A DNA stretch of 19,478 nt from Candidatus Nomurabacteria bacterium (GCA_943349675.1 CALQZN010000012.1:1-19478); one strand, 5' to 3'. Positions 1 through 7,129 are shown, counted from the stretch's first letter. Notes: generated by a model not told the origin, from the letters alone. Translations and numbers: made by a program.

Positions 1-546
1 GTCTCCGTTAATTGGAGTTATCATTTTAACAACAGGCTCAGACTCGCCCGTGAGTGACGCCTCGTCGATCTTAAGCCCACTCACAGCCAGCAGTCGCGCA
101 TCAGCAGGCACTTTTTCGCCCTCTTGCAGCAAGATGATATCACCCACGACCACTTCTTTGTCGGGAATAACAATCTCTTCTTTGTCGCGGAGTACTGTGG
201 CAGTTGTTGCGACAAATTTTTTGAGCGCGCGCAATGTGTTTTGCGCACGACCCTCTTGCACCGCACCCACAACTGCATTAAAGACAAGTACAAACAAAAT
301 AATCAATGCATCTACTGCCTCACCCAGCAAAAACAATACCGCACCCGCACCAAACAACACGTAAATAAGAGGACTTTTAAACTGCTGCAAAAAAATAACA
401 AACACACTGTCGACTTTTGCGTCAGGCAGCGCGTTGCTGCCGTAGACTCTAAGGCGACGCACAGCCTCGTTGACACTAAGGCCCGCATCACTCGTTTTGA
501 GCGAGTCAAAAATCTGCTGCGGCTCTTGTGTATGCCATATTTGCAC
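1..546 (-). CDS. P-type cation-transporting ATPase, N-terminal part (gene runs off the window)
   Basis: The minus strand encodes about 182 residues of the N-terminus of a P-type (E1-E2) ATPase, a membrane pump that moves cations using ATP. Visible in order: an N-terminal cation-ATPase segment (SVNEAVRRLRVYGSNALPD, residues about 20-38), a membrane hairpin around residues 54-90 (SPLIYVLFGAGAVLFLLGEA, then LIILFVLVFNAVVGAVQE), and the start of the actuator domain with VVVGDIILLQEGEKVPADAR and the hallmark LTGES close to the window edge. The DKTG phosphorylation site and the rest lie outside. No ATG is in frame after the upstream stop; the only usable start is GTG at 546, 9 bases after a TATGAT box and with no Shine-Dalgarno sequence. 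The N-terminal style matches SERCA/PMA-type pumps more than heavy-metal pumps because no CxxC metal-binding domain is present. The ion is not known. The family call is firm. Confidence 0.93.
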   Translation of the reverse strand, partial: MQIWHTQEPQQIFDSLKTSDAGLSVNEAVRRLRVYGSNALPDAKVDSVFVIFLQQFKSPLIYVLFGAGAVLFLLGEAVDALIILFVLVFNAVVGAVQEGRAQNTLRALKKFVATTATVLRDKEEIVIPDKEVVVGDIILLQEGEKVPADARLLAVSGLKIDEASLTGESEPVVKMITPINGD

Positions 547-610
547 TATATACCAATCATAATATGGAACGCGTTTTTGAGTTGGTTTAACACGGGGAAA
601 AGTTTAGCCG

Positions 611-1081
611 TTATGCGCGCGAAGCAATGCGACTCATATATTTCCACGTAAAATAGAAGAATGCGCCAGCAAAAATTCCTTCAAAAACAAAATCTTTGTA
701 TGCATACACCTCTGGATCAACGATCTCAAAAGTAACCCCCAAAACTACTAGACAGAGGGCAGCGAGCCCCAGGAGGATACCTATTGGAAACGTGATACCC
801 ACGTAGCGATACCAAAAATCCTTCCTGTCACCTTTTTTGTTTGCAACATAGGCAACAAAAACCGTCCCCACGTTCAAAATAAACACAAGAACGATGTTTA
901 GGATCTTAAGATAAGCTGGTTCATATATGGTTTGGATTGTAGAAAACAGAATGTAATACAGTGACACACAGATACTTGCAACAAAAGCTGCAGCATAAAA
1001 CCAGTATTCTTTTTTACCAATCTTATGCGCACGCAAATCAGCAGCCATTTGCCCAGGATTTATTATTCTCATACCGCACAT
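611..1081 (-). CDS. Small four-helix membrane protein, function unknown
   Basis: A 156-residue integral membrane protein that I do not recognise. Four hydrophobic segments are visible, at about residues 27-48, 57-80, 92-118 and 130-148. The loop NKKGDRKDFWYRY between helices two and three is strongly charged and probably cytoplasmic. The start is uncertain: Met1, Met4 and Met12 are all possible and none has a clear Shine-Dalgarno sequence. It lies 85 bases downstream of the small membrane protein ending at 1167 and may share its transcript. The size and helix pattern are common among uncharacterised membrane proteins; nothing suggests an enzyme. Confidence 0.75.
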   Translation of the reverse strand: MCGMRIINPGQMAADLRAHKIGKKEYWFYAAAFVASICVSLYYILFSTIQTIYEPAYLKILNIVLVFILNVGTVFVAYVANKKGDRKDFWYRYVGITFPIGILLGLAALCLVVLGVTFEIVDPEVYAYKDFVFEGIFAGAFFYFTWKYMSRIASRA

Positions 1082-1166
1082 ACTACAGGATTAATCACAG
1101 AAAAACTACATGGTTATACGCGCAACATAGGCTGCTGCAGCAGTAACGACCGCGCCCCATGCACGT

Positions 1167-1319
1167 TTAGGTAAACGGGTTCTCGCCGCGGATTACTCGT
1201 ATAAGCACGATGACAATAGCAATCACGAGCAGCACGTGTATCAAGCCTCCGATGGTGTAGGAAGTTACCAACCCAAGCAACCATAGAGCGACTAATATAG
1301 CGGCAATAGTTATCAACAT
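1167..1319 (-). CDS. 50-residue Lmo0937-type (DUF5670-like) membrane protein
   Basis: This ORF encodes 50 residues, nearly all hydrophobic, in two helices joined by a short turn: IAAILVALWLLGLV, then TSYTIGGLIHVLLVIAIVIV, ending in a basic tail (LIRVIRGENP). The pattern WLLGLVTSYTIGG followed by HVLLVIA is the recognisable signature of the small Lmo0937/DUF5670 membrane-protein family, which is widespread in bacteria and often one of several copies per genome. Its molecular role is unknown; a link to envelope stress has been suggested for some members, and that is not testable here. The ATG at 1319 follows an A-rich stretch with no clear Shine-Dalgarno sequence. The full family length is present, so the gene looks intact. 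Confidence 0.85.
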   Translation of the reverse strand: MLITIAAILVALWLLGLVTSYTIGGLIHVLLVIAIVIVLIRVIRGENPFT

Positions 1320-1465
1320 ATATTTTCTTTTAATTACTAACCCCCTATTTATCTCATACTCACCTGTAGTTTAGATGAGGATACTCCATTTAGAGCGACC
1401 TTTGGCAAAAATATCCTATCGATGGGATTATTAGTGCCACCAGTATTAAAAGGCTATAGAAACAT

Positions 1466-1494
1466 TTGACATATAGAGTATCATAATGTATAAT
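1466..1494 (+). promoter_or_regulatory. Consensus sigma-70-type promoter
   Basis: A perfect -35 box TTGACA (1466-1471) and a perfect -10 box TATAAT (1489-1494) are separated by exactly 17 bases. Transcription should begin near 1501. An AGGAGA Shine-Dalgarno sequence at 1507-1512 sits 8 bases before the ATG at 1521. It is the strongest promoter visible in the window and drives the gene of unknown function that follows. Confidence 0.9.
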
Positions 1495-1520
1495 TAAGTT
1501 AGAGTTAGGAGAACTTCGTC

Positions 1521-1976
1521 ATGAAGAGTGGTGTTGTCTTCCACGGCTCAGCAACGCATTGCATTGAGACCGTGGAACCCCGAAGGAACCTTCGCATCCA
1601 AACACACAGTGGAAAAGAAGTGATCGTTTTTGATCAACATTCTTTCCACGCCACCGTACACCGATGGATCGCCTTGGCGTACACCGATACCACAACCCCA
1701 ACGTGCGCTATGGGAGTCGACTTGTACGGTGACCCCGCAGACAAAGTGGTGGGCATCTATGGCCCAGACTCTCTGGAAGCAAGTTTACAGCGCATGTACG
1801 GCAAAGGAGGTTATCTGTATAGTTTTTGCGCAACGCACTTCTTCCATACCACAGGCCTAGGAAACCTGGAGCTCATCACCAAAGACCCCATCCGACCCCT
1901 GAGCGTACTGCACATTCAGGACCCTGTTGGCGCCATGAAAGCAGAAGGGGTTACTTTTGAATTTATGCGCCGATAA
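1521..1976 (+). CDS. Conserved hypothetical protein, possibly ADP-ribosyltransferase-like fold
   Basis: A 151-residue soluble protein with no signal peptide or membrane segment. The start is well set by AGGAGA 8 bases upstream and a consensus promoter. It opens with VVFHGSATHCIETVEPR (residues 5-21), then has a middle segment with small and aromatic residues (WIALAYTDTT), a GGYLYSF segment near residue 96, and a C-terminal stretch with DPIRPLSVLHIQDPVGAMKA and VTFEF. The order 'HGS near the N-terminus, YLY strand, then a basic/Pro segment before a terminal strand' recalls small ADP-ribosyltransferase-like proteins, but I cannot see a confident catalytic triad, so this is only a suggestion. 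A terminator follows, so the gene is a single-gene transcription unit with unusually strong expression signals. Confidence 0.8.
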   Translation: MKSGVVFHGSATHCIETVEPRRNLRIQTHSGKEVIVFDQHSFHATVHRWIALAYTDTTTPTCAMGVDLYGDPADKVVGIYGPDSLEASLQRMYGKGGYLYSFCATHFFHTTGLGNLELITKDPIRPLSVLHIQDPVGAMKAEGVTFEFMRR

Positions 1977-1980
1977 CTAC

Positions 1981-2022
1981 AAGACCGAAAGCGAGCAATC
2001 GTGAGTAGGTCTTTTCTTTTTT
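1981..2022 (+). terminator. Rho-independent terminator
   Basis: AAGACC (1981-1986) pairs with GGTCTT (2008-2013), an inner AGCGA/TCGT segment can add pairs, and the run TTCTTTTTT follows. It starts four bases after the stop of the 1521 gene. The outer stem is only 6 bp, so strength is uncertain. The minus-strand gene yjjX ends inside its T-run. Confidence 0.65.
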
Positions 2023-2557
2023 AAAAGTGTTCTGGATTTTCTAGGTGTATAAGAGCGGTCACTACAGCTGCTTTATTTTGCTCCATTCGGGTGGTGCGGC
2101 CTCGGGTGAGCATACCGACGGTACCGCCTTCGGTTGCGCCCAGTTTTTCATTATCAGTGAGTCCAGCAGCTTTTACCGCCTGACTTCCATCTAGTCCTTT
2201 ATTCAAAATTCCATCAATTACTTTTTTTGGCCACTCAAAAGCTGGCGAAAGGCCGAGGTGTACTTGTATACCATCAAAAATCGCACACACCGCAACTTCC
2301 ATATACCCTGACTTGGTTTGTGGCACTTCCATCAAGCCGCCTTCAATCCCAAAACCATAGTCATGCCCCACCTGTGCTTGTTTGGCACGGTCAATAGCGC
2401 CGGCAACAGTCTCGGCCAAAGTTTTTGGATGGCCAAACTGCTCTATCTGTACGTCTACTCCCTCGACCTTTGCCTCAGCAAACATGGGGTAGTCTTGCAA
2501 AATTTCTGCCACAGCCCCTACTTTTGTTTTATTTTTTGACCCCACGCCGACGTTCAT
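2021..2557 (-). CDS. yjjX: Inosine/xanthosine triphosphatase (DUF84/YjjX family)
   Basis: This 178-residue protein belongs to the DUF84/YjjX family, cytosolic phosphatases that hydrolyse non-canonical purine triphosphates (ITP, XTP) and so keep damaged nucleotides out of nucleic acids. The sequence shows the family landmarks in order: VGSKNKTKVGAV near the N-terminus (residues 4-15), YGFGIEGGLM around 67-76, GLSPAFEWP around 102-110, and the C-terminal GGTVGMLTRGRTTR segment around 144-157. The length is typical, so the gene looks complete. It starts 14 bases after the msrB stop on the same strand, and the two probably form an operon of 'house-cleaning' enzymes dealing with oxidised protein and damaged nucleotides. 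Confidence 0.9.
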   Translation of the reverse strand: MNVGVGSKNKTKVGAVAEILQDYPMFAEAKVEGVDVQIEQFGHPKTLAETVAGAIDRAKQAQVGHDYGFGIEGGLMEVPQTKSGYMEVAVCAIFDGIQVHLGLSPAFEWPKKVIDGILNKGLDGSQAVKAAGLTDNEKLGATEGGTVGMLTRGRTTRMEQNKAAVVTALIHLENPEHF

Positions 2558-2571
2558 ACCTTATATACTAC

Positions 2572-2970
2572 TTACTTTCCCCTACTATCCAAATCCTCAA
2601 AACACACCGAGTTCATGCAGTAGCGCTTGCCCGTTTTGGTTGGGCCGTCATTAAACACGTGGCCCAAGTGCGAGCGGCATACTGCGCATGCAACTTCTGT
2701 GCGACGCATACCATGTGAAGTATCCGCAACTTCTTCTACTGCACCAGGCAGCGCTTGGTCAAAACTTGGCCAGCCGGTGCCCGAGTCAAACTTTGCATCG
2801 TCTTTAAAGAGCTGGTTGCCACACGCAGCACATTTGTAAAAACCATCTTTGCCTGGCTGTGCCAACTTGCCCGAAAAAGGCGCCTCAGTCCCCTTTTGTC
2901 GCAGCACCTTGTACTGCTCTGGCTTGAGCTTTTTCTTAAACTCTTCTTCGTTTTGGGGTGTTGTAGTCAT
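2572..2970 (-). CDS. msrB: Peptide-methionine (R)-S-oxide reductase MsrB
   Basis: MsrB reduces the R form of methionine sulfoxide in proteins back to methionine, repairing oxidative damage. The 132-residue protein has all landmarks: FSGKL (residues 33-37), a CAAC pair and a CAVC pair that bind structural zinc, GTGWPSF, SHLGHVFNDGP, and the catalytic Cys in RYCMNS near the C-terminus. The reading frame stays open another 70 codons upstream to 3180, but that extension runs through the 3002-3035 terminator hairpin and into the neighbouring gene; the Met at 2970 gives the family length and has a TATAAT box 6 bases before it. It is followed 14 bases later by yjjX on the same strand. Identification is secure. 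Confidence 0.97.
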   Translation of the reverse strand: MTTTPQNEEEFKKKLKPEQYKVLRQKGTEAPFSGKLAQPGKDGFYKCAACGNQLFKDDAKFDSGTGWPSFDQALPGAVEEVADTSHGMRRTEVACAVCRSHLGHVFNDGPTKTGKRYCMNSVCFEDLDSRGK

Positions 2971-2976
2971 ACAGAT

Positions 2977-2982
2977 ATTATA
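2977..2982 (-). promoter_or_regulatory. -10 box of msrB, suggesting a leaderless transcript
   Basis: On the minus strand a perfect TATAAT lies 6 bases before the msrB ATG, inside the 13-base palindrome AGATATAATATCT. With usual spacing, transcription would start at or next to the start codon. No good -35 box is seen, and no Shine-Dalgarno sequence fits between. The palindrome could also be an operator. Confidence 0.55.
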
Positions 2983-2994
2983 TCTAATTTTATG

Positions 2995-3035
2995 AAAAAA
3001 TTTAGCCCCATTCCGACGAATCGGAATGGGGCTAA
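2995..3035 (-). terminator. Strong Rho-independent terminator of the 3071-3706 gene
   Basis: A perfect 15-bp stem (3002-3016 with 3021-3035) closes on a CGAA loop and is followed on the minus strand by A then six T (3000-2995). It ends the transcript of the gene stopping at 3071 and separates it from msrB. A second smaller structure (3037-3043 with 3070-3076, and GGGACT/AGTCCC at 3050-3063 inside) overlaps the stop codon just upstream. Confidence 0.9.
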
Positions 3036-3070
3036 GGACTAAGTTCAAAGGGACTGAAGTCCCGAGGATC

Positions 3071-3706
3071 TTAGTCTTGAGAACTGACTTGCGACACGGC
3101 GAACGCGAACCCGCCGTCACGATCCCACCAGCTGCCAGGCCCGTCGTAGTACGCGTCGAGCCAGCGCCCACCGCCGTCACGGCGCGCGCTCAGCAAGCTC
3201 GGATCGCCGCCGGAGTCGTTGATCGGTTCGTGCATGGCAACGATCCAGATCAGACCCATGGCTTCGATCTCCTTGTCCGTGAACTTCTCACGGATGAGGC
3301 AGGCCAGTTCGGCGTTCGGCTTCGAAAGCTTGCGCTTGTCGGCCTCGGCGCGGATCTTCTTCGTGATCCGGTCGTTGTCCTCGAAGAGCATCCCCTTGAG
3401 GACGGCGACTTCGGTCGTCACGCCGTTGGTCGGCTTGAAATCCGGCGAACGGAGCACCTGTTTGGCGTAGTCTCCGACGCGGAAACCGTTGCCTTCCAGA
3501 CGCTTGATCCAGTCCTCGCCGGTCGTGCCATCGCTGGTGACGCTGAAGTAGATGATGCCGTCTTCCTCACGCCACGAACGGGAGGGTGAAGAAACCGAGG
3601 GTTCGTCGCGGAGAAAACGGAGCGCCATGTCGTGGCCACCGAGCTTCTTGACGATGGCGTTGAGTTGGCCAGCCGTGAGGCTGGCAGATGCGAATTCGTT
3701 GCTCAT
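3071..3706 (-). CDS. GC-rich conserved hypothetical protein (CPR-type 'TAGQLNAIVKKLGG' family)
   Basis: A 211-residue soluble protein without signal peptide or membrane segment. The N-terminus has LTAGQLNAIVKKLGG (residues 10-24), followed by ALRFLRDE. The middle carries IIYFSVTSDGTTGEDWIKRL and a well-preserved block with VLKGMLFEDNDRITKKIRAE and ELACLIREKFTDKEI. The C-terminus is rich in Trp, Asp and Gly (WLDAYYDGPGSWWDRDGGFAFAV). From memory it resembles a protein family common in Parcubacteria genomes, with no known function; I cannot verify that here. The codons are much richer in G and C (runs of GCG, GTC, CTC, ATC) than in neighbouring genes, suggesting a separate origin or strong selection. 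The start is set by AAGGAG 8 bases before the ATG. It has its own promoter, a long structured leader and a strong terminator. Confidence 0.85.
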   Translation of the reverse strand: MSNEFASASLTAGQLNAIVKKLGGHDMALRFLRDEPSVSSPSRSWREEDGIIYFSVTSDGTTGEDWIKRLEGNGFRVGDYAKQVLRSPDFKPTNGVTTEVAVLKGMLFEDNDRITKKIRAEADKRKLSKPNAELACLIREKFTDKEIEAMGLIWIVAMHEPINDSGGDPSLLSARRDGGGRWLDAYYDGPGSWWDRDGGFAFAVSQVSSQD

Positions 3707-3850
3707 TATTCTATCTCCTTGGGCTAATTTGCCCGTTTCGTTTTCCTCTAATCCGAGGAGGAACCATGGCCTGTGTGGTCATAGCGAGGAATGGCCTATT
3801 TTTAAGCCACTTTTCGCTATGACCACTCCAAGTCTTATCAAAGAGCTATG
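3707..3850 (-). promoter_or_regulatory. Structured 5' leader, candidate cis-regulatory RNA
   Basis: Between the predicted transcription start and the ATG at 3706 lie three stem-loops in a row. The largest pairs 3775-3787 with 3814-3826 (13 perfect bp) and has an inner TGGC/GCCA stem (3792-3795 with 3806-3809). The second pairs CCTC with GAGG around 3745-3758. The third is GGGC-taattt-GCCC at 3721-3734, directly before the AAGGAG ribosome site. The second hairpin contains CTCCT on the mRNA, which could instead pair with AGGAG of the ribosome site, so alternative folds can be drawn. I recognise no known riboswitch class. None of the hairpins is followed by a T-run, so control of translation fits better than early termination. 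Confidence 0.45.
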
Positions 3851-3856
3851 CTCAGT

Positions 3857-3885
3857 GTCATACACCTAAATACTGTGCTTGTCAA
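3857..3885 (-). promoter_or_regulatory. Promoter of the GC-rich hypothetical gene
   Basis: On the minus strand a perfect TTGACA (3885-3880) is followed after 17 bases by TATGAC (3862-3857), a 4-of-6 match to the -10 consensus. Transcription would start near 3850, giving a leader of about 145 bases. Confidence 0.65.
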
Positions 3886-3991
3886 TAGCACAAAAGCGAC
3901 TTCACGGCCGGTTTTGTGCAGTATAGATATGAGATTTGAAACGTTTCTCACTCATGCCCTAATTATATAAATTCTCTAAGAACTAGACTAG

Positions 3992-5041
3992 TCCCTCGTC
4001 TGGCATCCAGACCGACTCGCAAGAAATGCCGGAGACTTGGGAGCGGTTGTAGACCTACTCGATCAAAAGAAATTGATAGAGATACGAACCTACAGCCAAC
4101 GCTTCACAAACAATCCTAATGAGAAGTTCCTGCTAATGATCCTGGGATCTCAAGCCAAGCTCGAGAATGACAACAAGAGTATCAATGTGAAGCGTGGATT
4201 GAAGACCCGAGCTGAAATGGGTCTGTGGCCATCCGTTGCCCCTACGGGCTACCTCAGTCACCCAGACAGGACGATGAAATGTCATGTCATTGTCGATCCC
4301 TTGAGATCACATGTAATCAAAATGATGTTTGAGAAAGCTGCATATGAAAAGTTTAGCGGCCGACAAATGTTCCGTTGGCTTAAAGAAGAAGTTAAATTTA
4401 CAACAAGGAACGATAAGCCGCTTACAATTAGTAATATTTATATAATCCTTCGAAATAATTTCTACATGGGGCTTATCGAGTATCCTCGTAAGTCAGGCAA
4501 GTGGTATGCCGGAAAACACGACCCACTCATAAGCCAAGAACTATTCAGAAAGGTTCAGGAAAAATTAGATACGAATAAACACGAAAGCAAGGGCGACAAG
4601 GAGTTCGCCTTCACTCGCCTCATGAAGTGCGGTATGTGTAAATCAGGAGTAACGGCTGAAGAAAAGTATAAAAACCTGGCAGATGGTTCAATCAGAAAAT
4701 ATATCTACTACGGGTGCACCAAATTTCATGACAAGAACTGCAAAAACACTTACTTACCTGAAACTGATCTAATCTATCAGCTTACTGAAATTATTGATCG
4801 CATAGACATCAATCAGGTCGGTGTTAAGGATAAGCTTGAAAAAGAGATCGAACGCTATGGAGATTTCAGAAGCAAAGTTTTAGGAATGACCGAGGATGAC
4901 AAGATACGCCAGAATCGTCTAGATATTCGAGGCTACATGAAATACATTCTTGAGAAAGGGGCGATTCAGGAAAAACGAGAATTAATGCAATCGTTTACAA
5001 GTAGGTTAATTCTTATAAATAAGAGAGTGGTGCTGGAGTAA
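3992..5041 (+). pseudogene. Large serine recombinase lacking its catalytic N-terminus
   Basis: The frame opens right after a TAG at 3989-3991 with WHPDRLARN, the late part of a resolvase catalytic domain, so the first 65-70 residues, including the nucleophilic serine, are missing. No ATG start exists in this stretch; a TTG at 4037 is the first plausible start. The rest is a normal large serine recombinase: end of the resolvase domain and long helix (FLLMILGSQAKLENDNKS), recombinase DNA-binding domain (NVKRGLKTRAEMG, then SNIYIILRNNFYMGLIEYP), a zinc ribbon with Cys at about 198, 201, 227 and 235 counted from the TTG, and a charged C-terminal helix region. Such proteins integrate and excise mobile elements. 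Without the serine it cannot cut DNA. No matching N-terminus is visible in other frames upstream, which suggests a deletion or an element boundary near 3990. Confidence 0.85.
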
Positions 5042-5090
5042 GATTATTGGAAATATTTGATCAAATAGCAATTTAAAAGATTACTGTAGT

Positions 5091-6590
5091 TTAGACCATG
5101 TCACGAAGATGTTTATAAATAGCATACATAGCCATGGTATCTAAACCACAATACTCTTTTAGATTTTTTGAAATCTCCTTCTTCTCTCCTGATGGAGTTG
5201 TCGGTGCAACCATGCGCCACCATTCATTAGACGCTTGACCTCCTTCTTGGATTTGAAGTGCTTTATACGAAAATTCAGGAGCCAAGACTGGCAAAACTTT
5301 TTTTATAGATGTTCGGCCTCTAAACCCATGATGTATGTAATGTTGTGCCACGAAGAGCTTTTCTAGATCAACCATAGCTCCGTTAAATTTTTCGAAGAAT
5401 TGTGCGTGATGCGGTAATCGCTGTGCTATGTTTGCATTTATAAATGTCTTTTCAAAAGTTTCGTGCCATACGATAACAGATCCTCTCGTATAGACTTCTT
5501 TTAGCTTGAGGGAAACAGATTCAGAGGGGTCTGTAAATTCTTCGTGTAGAAACTCAATATGTTCAAGATCTCCATTGGGCTCCCGTAGGATATGTATTGA
5601 GAACTGAAATGGGATAAATTTATATGGCCCATAACCGCTGAAAGCTGGTATCGCAGGCGCGTAAGCCTCATAGTCAAAAAAATATAGTGGAAATTTTAAG
5701 GAACCAAGAAACTCTGATATCTCGGCAGTATCAATAACTGGCTTCTGTCGCTGGTGAGCATAAACTTGGTTTGCTTGTTTTTCTGAAAGTTTATGTAACT
5801 CAGGATCTACATCATCAAGATCAAAAATATTTTGTTCTACCAAATTACTAAGTTTAGTTTTATGAATACGGGAAATATCGTGAACTGAATATTCTGGAAT
5901 ATGTCCATTGGAATATTGAAAGGTTGTGCAATGGTTACGTCGAGTAGCGTAAACACAATCACAACCACCAGATGGTTCTGATTCTCGATTCAGATACTCT
6001 TTTGCAGCCTCCATTTTTGGCTCAAGTTCTGGAATACGCCCGTTTACTGCATCAGTGGCATCTTCTATCATGAAGAGTTCCTTTATGTTGATATCTCCAA
6101 CCCGTACATACTCTTTATTCAAATGAATTAAATAGCAACGTCCAAGTGGCACATGCGCTCGTCTCATCACTGACACTTGGAAAGCAATATCTGTAATATG
6201 ATCACGCTCCTTTTGATCAAGCTTCATTGAATTGGTCCCCTTCACTTCGTAGAGATCCCAAAGGCTTGTTGTCGGATTCCATTTCAATATATCGTTACGG
6301 ACGATGAAGCCATCAACAATAAATGTTGCCTGGAAAATCGCCGCCATGCGTTCGGTCATCAAACGGACGGTATCTTCGACTGCGTGTTCGCCTCTCGTCG
6401 AGACTTCAATACCTTCAGTAAATAAATTGCGTGCAAAAGACTCCACCTCATTACCTTGCTCCATAAGATGCAAGTCAAATTCGGACGGTGTAAATTGTCC
6501 TTTTAATTCTGGTTTATGAAGTTTCAACCACGCATCTTTTGGACAATGCGAGAAATGTTGAAATGTAGTTTTTGAAATAAGTATCGACAT
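5091..6590 (-). CDS. DUF2779 protein: Cas4-like PD-(D/E)XK nuclease fused to a DnaQ-like exonuclease
   Basis: A 499-residue protein with two probable nuclease halves. N-terminal half: Cys16 in SHCPKDAW, the helix GNEVESFARNLF, Asp100 in RNDIL, and Glu115-Val-Lys117 in YEVKGTN match a RecB/Cas4-type active site; Cys210, Cys212 and Cys221 with Cys16 could hold an iron-sulfur cluster, as in Cas4. C-terminal half (from about residue 300): FFDYEAYAPAIP carries Asp306 and Glu308, then IVWHETFEKTFIN, a VDLEKLF segment (Asp408), and YCGLDTMAMY with Asp484. These fit the acidic metal ligands of a DnaQ/RNase H-like exonuclease. This arrangement is the DUF2779 family, whose biological role is not established. 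It lies 50 bases from the truncated recombinase, facing it, inside an apparent mobile island. All key residues appear intact. A role in DNA repair or defence is inference. Confidence 0.85.
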   Translation of the reverse strand: MSILISKTTFQHFSHCPKDAWLKLHKPELKGQFTPSEFDLHLMEQGNEVESFARNLFTEGIEVSTRGEHAVEDTVRLMTERMAAIFQATFIVDGFIVRNDILKWNPTTSLWDLYEVKGTNSMKLDQKERDHITDIAFQVSVMRRAHVPLGRCYLIHLNKEYVRVGDINIKELFMIEDATDAVNGRIPELEPKMEAAKEYLNRESEPSGGCDCVYATRRNHCTTFQYSNGHIPEYSVHDISRIHKTKLSNLVEQNIFDLDDVDPELHKLSEKQANQVYAHQRQKPVIDTAEISEFLGSLKFPLYFFDYEAYAPAIPAFSGYGPYKFIPFQFSIHILREPNGDLEHIEFLHEEFTDPSESVSLKLKEVYTRGSVIVWHETFEKTFINANIAQRLPHHAQFFEKFNGAMVDLEKLFVAQHYIHHGFRGRTSIKKVLPVLAPEFSYKALQIQEGGQASNEWWRMVAPTTPSGEKKEISKNLKEYCGLDTMAMYAIYKHLRDMV

Positions 6591-6725
6591 TTAGTTACAA
6601 AACAATCTTACCCTTAGATTACCAAACCTACCCGTCTAGGTCACCAGGTACGATTTTTATGACTGCTGTGTCTCCTGAACAAAATCCGAACTTTTTTCCA
6701 ACAAAATCCCGATGTGGAATGAATC

Positions 6726-6873
6726 GTTCCGCCACTGCCTCGCTTCACTCGGCAACACCAAAGAAAAATGTTCCTTGCTTCTCTGATTTGGCGGTGGTGA
6801 AATTTCTTCTAAAGTGGAAAGGACATTTTTCTTTGGTGTTCTGCCCTCCAAGTATTCGGGCAGGTGGCGGAAC
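6726..6873. repeat. Long nested inverted repeat
   Basis: Two nested pairs of arms: 6726-6739 with 6859-6873 (one base of length difference) and a perfect 18-bp pair, 6754-6771 with 6823-6840. Between the outer and inner arms each side has its own small hairpin (TGCC/GGCA on the left, CTGCCC/GGGCAG on the right), so the single strand could fold as a cross-shaped structure. The central loop is 51 bases. No T-run follows, so it is not a simple terminator. Confidence 0.8.
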
Positions 6874-6881
6874 AATGCGGA

Positions 6882-6931
6882 CGAAGTTTTGGCAAAACTA
6901 TTTTTTGGGGAAAGGATTTGCCAAAACTTCG
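6882..6931. repeat. Inverted repeat, 15-bp perfect arms
   Basis: Arms 6882-6896 (CGAAGTTTTGGCAAA) and 6917-6931 are perfect reverse complements around a 20-base loop. It sits 9 bases after the previous inverted repeat, which suggests an ordered series rather than chance. Confidence 0.85.
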
Positions 6932-6959
6932 GCTCATTTGTTTTTGAATTCGGAAGTCG

Positions 6960-7000
6960 CAAATGGAAAAGGAGGGGTTTGGGGAGGAATTTTCCATTTG
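6960..7000. repeat. Inverted repeat, 11-bp perfect arms with purine-rich loop
   Basis: Arms 6960-6970 (CAAATGGAAAA) and 6990-7000 pair perfectly around a 19-base loop made of G, A and three T. It is the third stem-loop in the series. Confidence 0.75.
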
Positions 7001-7129
7001 ATCCTCTTTTTGTTTTGGGGGAATTCGGGGCGGACAAAAAACAGAAAAAACAAATTCAATTTCAATATTGTCTCGATCATTTCTCTGATAGTATTTGTCC
7101 TATGACTACGGAGTCCATCCTCGGCATTC

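Noticed and set aside
1088..1175. Minus-strand 27-codon frame with AWGAVVTAAAAYVARITM that looks like a membrane protein end
   Set aside because: It has no start codon after its upstream stop and overlaps the end of the 50-residue membrane protein; at most it is a remnant.
2971..3180. 70-codon N-terminal extension of msrB
   Set aside because: It runs through the 15-bp terminator and into the neighbouring gene; the Met at 2970 gives the normal family length.
3026..3589. 187-codon plus-strand frame opposite the GC-rich gene
   Set aside because: It is antisense to a gene with promoter, ribosome site and terminator; GC-rich codons on one strand leave open frames on the other.
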